DNA of 64,000 nt from Rubrivivax sp. Its GTDB lineage: Bacteria; Pseudomonadota; Gammaproteobacteria; Burkholderiales; Burkholderiaceae_C. A program made the translations under genes and the position numbers. The notes beneath the pieces are model-generated. The model saw only the letters and a program-made list of their open reading frames with translations. It did no database searches and was not told where the DNA came from. Location: the NCBI GenBank assembly GCA_020248915.1, contig JADCGP010000027.1, positions 44,869 to 108,868 of the forward strand. The letters are read 5' to 3'. Shown piece after piece: positions 27,152 to 37,673 of the stretch. How positions within the stretch are numbered: the first letter of the stretch is position 1; every line of letters starts with the position of its first letter.

Positions 27152-29023
27152 GTGGCGACGTCGCCCGCGACCATGACCCCCGGGGCCGCATCCGGAGGCG
27201 AACTCGACCATCTGCGCGCGTTGTTCGTGCAGACGCCGGCGACGCTGGCGGGCTATCTGGTCGGGGCGGCCGTCGTGGTCTGGCTGTTCCACGACCTCGC
27301 TCCCCGCGCCCAGCTGCTGGGCTGGCTGGCCGCGACGGCGCTGCTGTGGGGCCTGCGGCTTGCGCACTACCTGCGCGCGCGGCGCCGGCCGCAGGCCGAC
27401 GACGCGCAGCTGCGGCGCTGGCGCCGCAGCTGGCAGCTGCTGGTGCTGGCCCACGGCAGCCTGTGGGGCCTGGCCGGCTGGCTGTTCTGGGGCCTGGGCC
27501 CGCCCTACGCGCGGCTCGGCCTGATCCTCGTGCTTTACAGCTACTGCGTCAGCGCCGTGCAGCTGCTCGGGGCGCAGCCGCGTGTGTTCCTCGGCTTCAT
27601 CGGCGTCGTGTTCGTGCCGGCCATCGTCCGCATCGCCACCGATGCCAGCCAGCCCGGGCACCTGGCGCTGGCCGTCATCGCCACGCTGCTGCTGCTGTCC
27701 ACCGTGCTGATGGCGCGCCTGCAGGGCAGTGCGCTCGCGCAGGCGATCGCGCTGAAGGCGCGCACCGACGAGCTCGCCTCCAGGCTGCGGGCCGAGATGG
27801 ACGCCGCCGACGAGGCGCGCCAGGTGGCCGAGGAGGCGCGGCGCGCCGCCGAGGCGGCCAGCCGCGCCAAGACGCAGTTCTTCGCCGCGGCCAGCCACGA
27901 CCTGCGCCAGCCGCTGCACGCGATGGGCCTGTTTGCCGAGGCGCTACGCAGCCGCCAGCAGGACGCCGAGTCGGCCGCACTGGTGCACAGCATCCACGAG
28001 AGCGTCGACGCGCTGGAGGGCCTGTTCGGCGAGCTGCTCGACATCACGCGCATCGACAGCGGTGCCGTGGCCGTCAACCCGCGGCCGGTGCCGATGGCGG
28101 ACCTGTTCGCGCGGCTGCGCCTGCACTTCGAGCCTATCGCCTTCGAGAAGGGGCTGGCGCTGGCGCTGCGCGGCGGTCGGCATGTCGCCCACGCCGACCC
28201 GATGGTGCTCGAGCGCGTGCTGCGCAACCTGCTGAGCAATGCGATCCGCTACTGCGATGACGGCGGTGTGCTGCTGTCCTGCCGGCTGCGCAGCCAGGGC
28301 GGCCGCGCGCAGCTGCTGCTGCAGGTCTGGGACACCGGCATCGGCATCCCCGAGCCGAGCCTGCCGCGCATCTTCGACGAGTTCTACCAGGCGCACGAGC
28401 ACCGGCTGCCCGGCGCCAACCAGCGCAAGGGACTGGGGCTGGGGCTTGCGATCGTGCGCCGGCTCGCCGACTTGATGGGGGCGGCGCTGTCGGTGCGCTC
28501 GCGGGTCGGCCGCGGTTCCGTGTTCTCGCTGCTGTTGCCATTGGGCCGCGCGCCGCGGCCGGCCGACGCCGCTGCCGCCGCGCCGCAGGCGCTGCCTGCG
28601 CTCACGCTGCAGGGGCGCCGGATCGTGGTGGTCGAGGACGACGCGGCGGTGCGCGCGGGCCTGCTCACGCTGCTGCAGGCCTGGGGCGCCCAGGTGCTTG
28701 CGTTCGATGGCTGCGACGCGCTCGCCGCCTGGCTGGCCGACCGCGCTGCCGAGCGGCCCGATCTCGCGCTGGTCGACTACCGGCTGCCGGGTCGCGGCAC
28801 CGGCCTCGACGCGCTGGGCGCGCTGCGGGCGCGCTTCGGCGGCGTGTCGCTGCCGGCCATCGTCGTCACCGGCAGCAGCAGCTGCAGCCAGGAAGCGCAG
28901 GCCTTGGCCCACGACTGCCACCTGCTGGTCAAGCCGGTGCTGCCGCACCGGCTGCGCGCGCTGATCGCCTTCAAGCTCGGCGTGCGGCCCGGAGTCGCGG
29001 CCGCCGTCGCCGGGCCGGGGTGA
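27152..29023 (+). CDS. Hybrid sensor histidine kinase with C-terminal receiver
   Basis: This 623-residue inner-membrane kinase has an N-terminal half with about six membrane spans (residues 30-190), a coiled-coil linker rich in Ala and Glu (200-240), a dimerisation and phospho-acceptor box ASHDLRQPLH (His249), and an ATP-binding domain with N-box NLLSNAIRYC, G1 VWDTGIGIP and G2 GLGLGLAIV. A receiver domain follows from about 488 (VVVEDDAA; Asp in LALVDYRLPG). This layout is common in Burkholderiales. No ligand-binding periplasmic domain is present, so the signal may be sensed within the membrane. The start is GTG, with an ATG eight codons in. Confidence 0.92.
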   Translation: MATSPATMTPGAASGGELDHLRALFVQTPATLAGYLVGAAVVVWLFHDLAPRAQLLGWLAATALLWGLRLAHYLRARRRPQADDAQLRRWRRSWQLLVLAHGSLWGLAGWLFWGLGPPYARLGLILVLYSYCVSAVQLLGAQPRVFLGFIGVVFVPAIVRIATDASQPGHLALAVIATLLLLSTVLMARLQGSALAQAIALKARTDELASRLRAEMDAADEARQVAEEARRAAEAASRAKTQFFAAASHDLRQPLHAMGLFAEALRSRQQDAESAALVHSIHESVDALEGLFGELLDITRIDSGAVAVNPRPVPMADLFARLRLHFEPIAFEKGLALALRGGRHVAHADPMVLERVLRNLLSNAIRYCDDGGVLLSCRLRSQGGRAQLLLQVWDTGIGIPEPSLPRIFDEFYQAHEHRLPGANQRKGLGLGLAIVRRLADLMGAALSVRSRVGRGSVFSLLLPLGRAPRPADAAAAAPQALPALTLQGRRIVVVEDDAAVRAGLLTLLQAWGAQVLAFDGCDALAAWLADRAAERPDLALVDYRLPGRGTGLDALGALRARFGGVSLPAIVVTGSSSCSQEAQALAHDCHLLVKPVLPHRLRALIAFKLGVRPGVAAAVAGPG

Positions 29024-29046
29024 GGGGCGAGCCGGCCGGCGGTCCC

Positions 29047-30198
29047 TCAGGTCGGGTAGGTGCCCGGCAGCAGGATCGAGCGGTCGACCTGCTCGATCCG
29101 GGTGCGGCCGCAGAACGCCATCGTCAGGTCGAGCTCCTTGTGGATGATCTCGAGGGTGCGGGTGACGCCCTCGCGCCCCATCGCACCCAGCCCGTACAGG
29201 AAGGCGCGGCCGATGTAGGTGCCGCGCGCGCCCAGCGCCACCGCCTTCAGGACGTCCTGGCCGCTGCGGATGCCGCCGTCCATGTGGACTTCGATGCGCG
29301 AGCCCACCTCGGCCGCGATGGCCGGCAGCGCCTCGATCGAGCTCTGGGCGCCATCGAGCTGCCGCCCCCCGTGGTTGCTGACGATCAGCGCGTCGGCGCC
29401 CGAGTCGGCCGCCAGTCGCGCGTCCTCCACGTCCTGGATGCCCTTCAGGATCAGCCGGCCGCCCCAGCGCTTCTTGATCCACTCGACGTCGCCCCAGTTC
29501 AGGCGTGGATCGAACTGCTGCGCGGTCCAGGCCGACAGGTTGCCCATGTCGGTCACGCCCTGCACGTGGCCGACGATGTTGCCGAACTGGCGCCGGCGCG
29601 TGCCCAGCATGCCCAGGCACCAGCGCGGCTTGGTCATCATGTTCACGATGTTGGGCAGCGTCAGCTTCGGCGGCGCCGACAGCCCGTTCTTCAGATCCTT
29701 GTGGCGCTGGCCGAGGATCTGCAGGTCCAGCGTCAGCACCAGCGCATCGCAGCCCGCGGCGCGCGCGCGCTCGATCAGGCGCTCGATGAAGCCGCGGTCG
29801 CGCATGACGTACAGCTGGAACCAGAACGGGCCCTTGGTGTGGGCGCGCACGTCCTCGATCGAGCAGATGCTCATCGTGCTGAGGGTGAAGCGCACGCCGA
29901 AGGCCTCGGCCGCCTGCGCGGCCAGGATCTCGCCGTCGGCGTGCTGCATGCCGGTCAGGCCGGTGGGCGCCAGGGCCACCGGCATCCGGACCTCGGCGCC
30001 GGCCATCGTGGTGGCGGTGCTGCGCCCCTCCATGTTCACGGCCACGCGCTGGCGCAGCTTGATGCGGGCGAAGTCGGCCTCGTTGGCGCGGTAGGTGCCC
30101 TCGGTCCAGCTGCCGCTGTCGGCGTAGTCGTAGAACATCCGCGGCACGCGCTTCCTGGCCAGCACGCGCAGGTCTTCGATCTGGGTGATCACGGGCAT
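29047..30198 (-). CDS. lldD: FMN-dependent alpha-hydroxy acid dehydrogenase (LldD-like)
   Basis: This 383-residue flavoprotein oxidises L-lactate or a related 2-hydroxy acid. The N-terminus has RVPRMFYDYADSGSWTE. Catalytic residues are visible: Lys252 in LKGI, His276 and Arg279 in SNHGGRQLDG, and the FMN phosphate region DGGIRSGQDVLKA with IGRAFLYGLGA. Length and the C-terminal CGRTRIEQVD agree with bacterial LldD. Mandelate or glycolate-type substrates are possible because substrate residues vary. No lactate permease or lldR is adjacent. Confidence 0.92.
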   Translation of the reverse strand: MPVITQIEDLRVLARKRVPRMFYDYADSGSWTEGTYRANEADFARIKLRQRVAVNMEGRSTATTMAGAEVRMPVALAPTGLTGMQHADGEILAAQAAEAFGVRFTLSTMSICSIEDVRAHTKGPFWFQLYVMRDRGFIERLIERARAAGCDALVLTLDLQILGQRHKDLKNGLSAPPKLTLPNIVNMMTKPRWCLGMLGTRRRQFGNIVGHVQGVTDMGNLSAWTAQQFDPRLNWGDVEWIKKRWGGRLILKGIQDVEDARLAADSGADALIVSNHGGRQLDGAQSSIEALPAIAAEVGSRIEVHMDGGIRSGQDVLKAVALGARGTYIGRAFLYGLGAMGREGVTRTLEIIHKELDLTMAFCGRTRIEQVDRSILLPGTYPT

Positions 30199-30313
30199 CG
30201 GGGGTCTCCGTCTTCGCTGCGCGGGCCAGGCGTCTCGGGCCGAGCTGGGCCGAGCGACAGCCTGTCGGAGATCATAGGCCGGGCGGCCGAGCCCGCAGCC
30301 CGGCCTGACTCTG

Positions 30314-31444
30314 CTAGGGTCGCACCAGCGAGCCGGCGCGCACGCCCAGCAGCCGCAGCCGGCGGCCGAGGTCGACGCGCTTCAGGCACAGCCCGGCGGC
30401 GTGGCGGATCGCAGCCGCGTCGCTGGCCGGCTGGTGCAGCGTCAGGTCGCGCGTGACGGTGCGGAAGTCGTCGAATCGCAGCTTGATGCCGATCGTGCGC
30501 GCGGCGTAGCCCCGGCGCTGCAGGTCGCGCGCCACCTGGGCAGCCAGCGCGCTGAAGATGCGCGAGAGTTCGTCGCGGTCGTGCACCGCGTGCAGGTCGC
30601 GCTCGAACGTCGTCTCGCGGCTCATGCCGGCGGGCTCGGCGTGGGTCTGCAGCGGCCGGTCGTCGCGGCCGTGCGCGGCGTCATGCAGCCAGTGCCCGCC
30701 GCGGCGGCCGAAGTGCTCGACGAGCCAGCCGCGCTCGCAGGCGGCGATTTCGCCAATCGTGCGGATGCCCAGCCCCAGCAGCCGCGCGCCCGCCTTCGGC
30801 CCGATGCCATGGATGCGCCGCACCGGCAGCGGCCAGATCCGGGCCGGTACGTCGTCCTCGGTGAGCAGCGTGAGGCCGTCGGGCTTGTCGAGCTCGCTGG
30901 CGATCTTGGCCAGCAGCTTGTTCGGCGTGACCCCCATCGAGCAGGTCAGGCCGGTGGCGCGGCGCACGTTGTTGCGGATCTCCTGCGCCAGCGCGCGGAC
31001 GCCGCCGTGCGGGTCGTGGCCGACCGCCTCCTGGGCGCCGGGCACGTCGGTCAGGTCGATGTAGATCTCGTCGATGCCGCGGTCCTCGATCACCGCTGCC
31101 ACCTCGGCCACCGCCGCCTTGAACAGGCGCGAGTGGAGGCGGTAGCGCTCGAAGTCGGTGGGCAGCAGCACCGCGTCGGGCGCCAGCGCGGCCGCCTTCA
31201 TCAGGCCCATGCCCGAGTGGACGCCGTAGTCGCGGGCGGCGTAGGTGGCGGTGGTGACCACGCCTCGGCCGGCGTACCCGCCCAGGCGCGCAAAGCGCAG
31301 CGCGCCGTCCGGACCTGGCTGGGGCTGGTGGCGACGGCCGCCGCCGATGACCACCGCGCGGCCCGCCAGCTCCGGGTAGCGGAGCAACTCGACGGACGCG
31401 TAGAAGGCATCCATGTCGAGATGGGCGATCCAGCGGCGGGGCAT
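30314..31444 (-). CDS. dinB: DNA polymerase IV (DinB)
   Basis: This Y-family translesion polymerase has 376 residues. The catalytic acids are Asp10 and the pair Asp124-Glu125 (HLDMDAFYASVE and GIDEIYIDLT); Tyr15 is at the steric-gate position. Also present are the CSMGVTPNKLLAKIASE and IHGIGPKAGARLLGLG helix-hairpin-helix, and the little-finger domain. An insertion of about 20 residues after GGGRRHQP, before RGVVTTATYAAR, is seen in related Burkholderiales. The C-terminus ends LGVRAGSLVRP, so a canonical clamp-binding QLxLF tail is not evident. No clear LexA box was identified in the upstream gap. Confidence 0.94.
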   Translation of the reverse strand: MPRRWIAHLDMDAFYASVELLRYPELAGRAVVIGGGRRHQPQPGPDGALRFARLGGYAGRGVVTTATYAARDYGVHSGMGLMKAAALAPDAVLLPTDFERYRLHSRLFKAAVAEVAAVIEDRGIDEIYIDLTDVPGAQEAVGHDPHGGVRALAQEIRNNVRRATGLTCSMGVTPNKLLAKIASELDKPDGLTLLTEDDVPARIWPLPVRRIHGIGPKAGARLLGLGIRTIGEIAACERGWLVEHFGRRGGHWLHDAAHGRDDRPLQTHAEPAGMSRETTFERDLHAVHDRDELSRIFSALAAQVARDLQRRGYAARTIGIKLRFDDFRTVTRDLTLHQPASDAAAIRHAAGLCLKRVDLGRRLRLLGVRAGSLVRP

Positions 31445-31619
31445 GGTTGGCGGGTTCAGGGCCTGGTGCGGCCGTGAACAGGTTATCGATTCGGGGGACC
31501 GGAAACATCGGAGGGAGTAAATGTGTAAAGCGCACAGTTATGATGATTTCATGCGTTGCCCCAGATCGGCCGCACCCGTGGCGCCTGAAGGGCCCCGCAT
31601 CCCAACCGTGGAGTCCGCC

Positions 31620-32775
31620 ATGGCGACCCCCGAAGTTCCCCGAACCGTCCACCGCACGCGCCGTCTGCTGCTGCTTGGCGCCGCCGCTGGTGCCAGCTTC
31701 GGCGAAGGGCCGATCGCCGGCTTCCGATCGATCATCGTGGCCGGTGTGCGCCACGACGACAGCATTGCCGCCGTGCAGGACGAGGACGGCGCACCACGGG
31801 ACCGCAGCGCGTTCAAGCTCGGCTCGCTGGTCGAGATCGAGGGCGGGCGCGTCGAGCTCCGGCTCGGCGCTCTGGCCACCGCGGTGGTCGCTCGGATCGT
31901 GCTCGGGCGCTCCCTGCTCGGCCCGGTGGGCCCCGTCGACACCGACGCCGCCACCGGCCCGTCGCTGACCGTTCTTGGCCAGACGGTGCTCGTCACCGCC
32001 GGCATGGTTTTCGACGACAGCATCCCCGGGGGGCCGGCGGGCATCGCCGTCGGCGGCGTTCTGGAGGTGCAGGCGCTGTACGACCCGGCCTGGCAGCGCT
32101 TCACCGCCACGCGGATCGAGCGCAAGCCGCAGGCGACGGCCGCCCACCTGCGCGACCGCATCCGCGAGCTGGACACCGCGGCCATGACCTTCTTGATCGG
32201 CTCGGAGAAGATCAGCCATGCCGCGGTTTCGCCGCCTGCCCGGCCCCGGCTCCTGGCCAATGGCGTCCAGGTCCGGTTGCCGCTGCAGCCCGCTCAGGCC
32301 AACGGGGCCTGGGTCGCGTCGCGGATGGCGGTCGGGCCGCGCACGATCGAGCCGAGCGGCGAGGCCGAGATCGAGGGCGTGATCAGCAGGCTCACGTCTG
32401 TGGCGGCGTTTGAGGTCGACAGCCTTGCGGTCCAGACCGGCACCTCCATGCTGTTCCCCGATGGCACTGCAGGCCTCGTCGCCGGCGTCGAGATCCGGGG
32501 GCACGGTCACCGGCAGCGTGCTGGCGGCCACCGTCGTGCGGCTGGACGACGAGCGGGTCAAGCCGCGCGAGTTCGAACTGCACGGCGCGATCTCCGGTCT
32601 CGATGCCGCCGCCAGGAACTTCGTCGTGCGCGGCGTGACGGTCTCCTGCGCCGGCAGCGTCGATTCCCGGAACGGCCGCGAGGCAGCGCTGGCCGACGGC
32701 AAAGCCGTCGAGGTCAAGGGCACGGTCGCCACCGGCAAGCGCGTCGTCGCCGCGACGCGCATCGCCTTCGAGTGA
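31620..32775 (+). pseudogene. DUF5666 gene with a frameshift in a G-run
   Basis: The frame encodes a DUF5666-like protein through AGVEIRG, then changes. The next conserved stretch (GTVTGSVLAATVVRLDDERV, then FELHGAISGLDAAARNFVVR) is in another frame. The break is at the run of five Gs near 32497-32501; four would restore one continuous product of about 384 residues. The intact paralogue 2 kb downstream aligns across the break (LRVEVEGAMRGGVLRARTVR), confirming the shift. Unlike the paralogue it has no lipobox cysteine; the N-terminus shows TRRLLLLGAAAGA, possibly a Tat-like or membrane segment. An alternative ATG at 31521 with GGAGG upstream would add 33 residues that do not resemble a signal. 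A sequencing slip in the homopolymer is possible. Confidence 0.8.
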
Positions 32776-32836
32776 CGCGGGCCTGAGACCGTCGGAGACG
32801 GGCCGGCAGCGACAATCCCTTCGGCCCGTTGCCGCG

Positions 32837-33709
32837 ATGAGCACCGACGAATCCGCCACCTCTGGCACCGCAGACGGCGCCGACCAGCAGGCGCTGGAGT
32901 CGGCGCTGCAGCGCCTGCTCGAGCCGCTGGCGCGGCTGGTGGTGGCGCGCGGAGTGCCCTACGCGACGGTGGAGGAGACACTCAAGCGCGCCTGCGTCGA
33001 AGCGGCGTCGGCGGTCCATCCCCAGCTGGCTCCGCACCGGCGCGTGAGCCGCATCGCCACCGCCACGGGCATCAACCGGCGCGAGGTCACGCGGCTGACC
33101 CGCGACCGGGCCCGCGCCGCCCCGGTGACGAGGCCGCGCTCGCCGGTCAGCGAGCTGTTCACGCGCTGGCGCACGACGCCCCCTTACGTCGACGACGCCG
33201 GGGCGGCGCGCGCGCTGCCGCGCCAGGGCCCGGCGCCGAGCTTCGAGAGCCTGGCGCAGGAGATCACCCGCGACGTGCATCCGCGCAGCCTGCTCGAGGA
33301 ACTGGTCCGCCTGGGCCTGGCCCGGGTCGACACCGCCACCGACGAAGTCCGGCTGCTGCGCGAGGTGTTCGTGCCCGGCGGGGACCCCCCGCGGCTGTAC
33401 GGCCTGATGGGCGCCAACGTGGGCGACCACCTGGCTGCCGCGGTGGAGAACCTGCTGGTCGACGACACGCGGCACTTCGAGCAGGCGGTGTGGGCCGACG
33501 GCCTGAGCGACGCGTCGCTGCAGGCGCTGCGGCCGCTGGTGGCGGCGCAGTGGCGTGCGCTGCTGGCGGCGATGGTGCCGGCACTCGAGCAGGCGGTCGC
33601 CGCCGACGCGCAACGCCAGCCGCGCCCGGCCGGGCGCTTCAGGCTGGGCCTGTACGAATTCAGCGCCTCCGCGGCCCCGGCCCCGGAGGACGACGGAGAG
33701 CAACCATGA
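32837..33709 (+). CDS. DUF6502 family protein
   Basis: This 290-residue cytoplasmic protein is recognisable as the DUF6502 family: a helical N-terminus with LQRLLEPLARLVVARGVPYA, a winged-helix-like segment (RRVSRIATATGINRREVTRL, about residues 69-88), then SPVSELFTRWRTTPPYVD and EITRDVHPRSLLEELVRLGL. The helix-turn-helix look suggests DNA or RNA binding, but no function is established. Its stop overlaps the start of the downstream DUF5666 lipoprotein gene (ATGA), so the two are translationally coupled. The DUF6502-DUF5666 pairing recurs in this bacterial group, implying a shared role. Confidence 0.85.
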   Translation: MSTDESATSGTADGADQQALESALQRLLEPLARLVVARGVPYATVEETLKRACVEAASAVHPQLAPHRRVSRIATATGINRREVTRLTRDRARAAPVTRPRSPVSELFTRWRTTPPYVDDAGAARALPRQGPAPSFESLAQEITRDVHPRSLLEELVRLGLARVDTATDEVRLLREVFVPGGDPPRLYGLMGANVGDHLAAAVENLLVDDTRHFEQAVWADGLSDASLQALRPLVAAQWRALLAAMVPALEQAVAADAQRQPRPAGRFRLGLYEFSASAAPAPEDDGEQP

Positions 33710-34875
33710 AGCTGCGACACGCGCTGGCCGTCCTGGCCTCCGTCGCCTTGCTGCTGGCCGCCTGCGGCGGCGGTGGCGGCGTGGGCAGCGGAGGCACCGG
33801 CGGCTACGCCTCCGGCGCCATCGCCGGCTTCGGCTCGGTGATCGTCAACGACATCGTGTTCGACGACAGTGCCGCCGACGTGCGCGACGGCAGCGACACG
33901 GCGCGCGCGCGCAGTGACCTGCGCCTGGGCATGACGGTGGAGGTGGACAGCGACGCGATCGTCGCCGGGGCGGCGCGCGCCAGTCGCATCCGCTTCGACA
34001 GCGCGCTGGTCGGCCCGGTGGCCGGCGTCGACGTCGCGGCGGACCGCTTCACGGTCCTCGGGCAGGTGGTGACGGTCGACGAGACCACGGTGTTCGACGA
34101 CCGGCTCGCCGGGCGCCTGTCGCGGCTCTCCCCCGGGGCCCGGGTGGAGGTCTACGCGCTGTACGACGCGGCGCTGCAGCGCTACCGCGCCAGCCGGGTC
34201 GACCTGCTCGTCGGCGAGCCGCCGGCCTACCGCGTTCGAGGCGTCGCCAGCGCGGTCGACCGTGGCGCACGCACGCTGCAGATCGGCAGCGCGACCTTCG
34301 CCTACGACCGCGCCACGGGGGTGCCGGCCGACCTCGCCGACGGCCAGTTCGTGCGCCTGTCGCTGCCGGCCGCGCCACCGATCGGCGGTCACTACGAGGT
34401 GACCGCCTTCGGCACCGCGGTGAGCGGCCTGCCCGAGCTCGACGGCGTCGTGATCAAGGGCCTGGTCAGCCGGCTGGCGAGCGCCGCCAGCTTCGCCGTC
34501 GACGGCCGGCCGGTCGATGCCAGCGCCGCGCAGTTCGAGGGCGGCACGCCGGCCCTCGGTCTGCGCGTCGAGGTCGAGGGGGCGATGCGCGGTGGCGTGC
34601 TGCGCGCGCGCACGGTACGGCTGAAGAGCGACGAGCAGGAACGCAGCCGTGGCTTCGATCTGCGCGGCCCGATCGAATCCGTCGGCACGACGGTGCCGCG
34701 CAGCTTCGTGCTGCGCGGGCTGACCGTCGGCACGGCGCGGGCCGACCTGCGCTACGAGGACGGCACTGCGGCCGACCTGGTGGCGGGCCGCTGCGTCGAG
34801 GTGAGGGCCCTGCTCGCGGTGACCGGCGCCTCGCTCGAGGCCACGCGGATCAAGTTCGCGTCGGGCTGCCGATAG
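33706..34875 (+). CDS. DUF5666 domain-containing lipoprotein
   Basis: This 389-residue exported lipoprotein has a signal peptide ending in lipobox LLAAC with Cys20, followed by a Gly-rich linker. The body consists of several related beta-rich modules, each with a pattern like AGFGSVIVNDIVFDD, LGMTVEVD or VGPVAGVDVAADRFTVLGQ, spaced about 75-80 residues apart. DUF5666 modules look like OB-fold or beta-barrel repeats; no ligand is known. It starts within the DUF6502 stop codon. The upstream frameshifted gene is a paralogue. Confidence 0.88.
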   Translation: MKLRHALAVLASVALLLAACGGGGGVGSGGTGGYASGAIAGFGSVIVNDIVFDDSAADVRDGSDTARARSDLRLGMTVEVDSDAIVAGAARASRIRFDSALVGPVAGVDVAADRFTVLGQVVTVDETTVFDDRLAGRLSRLSPGARVEVYALYDAALQRYRASRVDLLVGEPPAYRVRGVASAVDRGARTLQIGSATFAYDRATGVPADLADGQFVRLSLPAAPPIGGHYEVTAFGTAVSGLPELDGVVIKGLVSRLASAASFAVDGRPVDASAAQFEGGTPALGLRVEVEGAMRGGVLRARTVRLKSDEQERSRGFDLRGPIESVGTTVPRSFVLRGLTVGTARADLRYEDGTAADLVAGRCVEVRALLAVTGASLEATRIKFASGCR

Positions 34876-34952
34876 CCGTATGCCATGGCCCCGAGCCCGG
34901 GCCGCTGCCTGCGAGCCCTGGCCGCGAGCCGCTGGCCGCCAGCTGCCGGCCC

Positions 34953-36392
<1,440 letters not shown>

Positions 36393-36452
36393 GGCTGCGG
36401 CAACCGTGCGGAGCGGGTTTGAAAGGGCGACTTCGTATTATCCCGGGGAGTG

Positions 36453-37628
36453 ATGGCAAGCCGCCCCGACCCGGCCCCCGAACGCGACGACGCCGACGCC
36501 GTCTTCGCGCCGGTGCAGACGCGCCCGCAGAGCGTGTGGCCCGAGAGCTCGCGCACGTCGGACCGCGCCAGCAGCCAGTTCCCCGCCACCCGCTTCGACC
36601 CGCTGGCCGAGGAGCGGGCGCGCCTGCAGGCCCAGGCGGCCGCGGCCTTCGACCTGTGCCACCCGGCGGTGGCGCTGCGCGCCGTGCTGCTGGTGCAGGC
36701 CGTGCTTGCGATCGCGGCGCTGGCCAATGCCGACACGCTGGCCGAATGGGGCGCCCGGCAGGCCGCGTTCGCCTTCGGCGGCGCGGTGGGCACCGGGACC
36801 TGGCTGGTTGCGGTCTGCGCGCTGCGCGGCGCGCTCGCGGGGCGTGCCGACGCGCTGCGCGGCACGGTGGTGCTCGTGCTCGGAGCGGCGGCGTCGCTGG
36901 CGGCCTGGTGGCCGCTGGCCTGGGCGGGTCTGGTGCAGCCGCCGCACCCGCTCGGCTGGGCGGCGATGGCCCTGACCGGCGCCGCGCTGGCCGCGCTGCT
37001 GTGGTCGTGGCTGGAGCTGCGCGCGCGCATCTGGCACCCGGCCACCGCCGGCGCGCGGCTGGCCGAGCTGCAGTCGCGCATCCGACCGCACTTCCTGTTC
37101 AACGCGCTGAACACGGCGCTGGCGCTGGTGCGTGTCGACCCGGGCCGCGCCGAGGCGGTGCTCGAGGACCTGGCGCAGTTGTTCCGCGTCGCGCTGGCCG
37201 ATGCCGGCGCGTCGGTCTCGCTGGGCGAGGAGATCGACCTCGCCCGCCGTTACCTCGACATCGAGCAGGTCCGCTTCGGCAGCCGCCTGGCCGTGGACTG
37301 GCAGGTCGACCCCGGCTGCAGCGACGCGCGCGTGCCGCCGCTGGTGCTGCAGCCGCTGGTCGAAAACGCCGTGCGCCACGGCGTCGAGCCGTTGCCGGGG
37401 GGCGGCTGGGTGCGCGTGGAGGCCGTGCGCCGGCGCGGGCAGGTGCTGGTGACGGTGAGCAACCGAGTCGGCGACGAGCCCGGCGCCCCTGGCCACGGCA
37501 TGGCGCTGCACAACATCCGCGAGCGGCTGCGGCTGCTGCACGACGTGGCCGCGCAGTGCGACGTGCGGCGCGAGCGGGTCGACGGGGAGGGCGTGTTCCG
37601 TGCGCGCATCGTGCTGCCCGCCCCCTGA
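36453..37628 (+). CDS. algZ: LytS/AlgZ-type sensor histidine kinase
   Basis: This 391-residue inner-membrane kinase is of the His_kinase (PF06580) type. Four hydrophobic segments lie at about 75-190, after a Pro/Asp-rich N-terminal cytoplasmic stretch. The phospho-acceptor motif SRIRPHFLFNALNTALALV is followed by QPLVENAVRHGVEP and GMALHNIRERLRLLHD. Partner is the LytTR regulator 46 bases downstream. In Pseudomonas the pair (FimS/AlgR) controls alginate and twitching; here the regulon is unknown. Confidence 0.92.
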   Translation: MASRPDPAPERDDADAVFAPVQTRPQSVWPESSRTSDRASSQFPATRFDPLAEERARLQAQAAAAFDLCHPAVALRAVLLVQAVLAIAALANADTLAEWGARQAAFAFGGAVGTGTWLVAVCALRGALAGRADALRGTVVLVLGAAASLAAWWPLAWAGLVQPPHPLGWAAMALTGAALAALLWSWLELRARIWHPATAGARLAELQSRIRPHFLFNALNTALALVRVDPGRAEAVLEDLAQLFRVALADAGASVSLGEEIDLARRYLDIEQVRFGSRLAVDWQVDPGCSDARVPPLVLQPLVENAVRHGVEPLPGGGWVRVEAVRRRGQVLVTVSNRVGDEPGAPGHGMALHNIRERLRLLHDVAAQCDVRRERVDGEGVFRARIVLPAP

Positions 37629-37673
37629 GACGCGACGCGCCGTGCGCGAGCGGGGCCGCGCGCCCGTTCGGCC

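Noticed and set aside
25849..28260. An 803-codon plus-strand frame from the MaoC gene into the sensor kinase
   Set aside because: It is a shifted reading of MaoC, the response regulator and the kinase; those frames have intact motifs.
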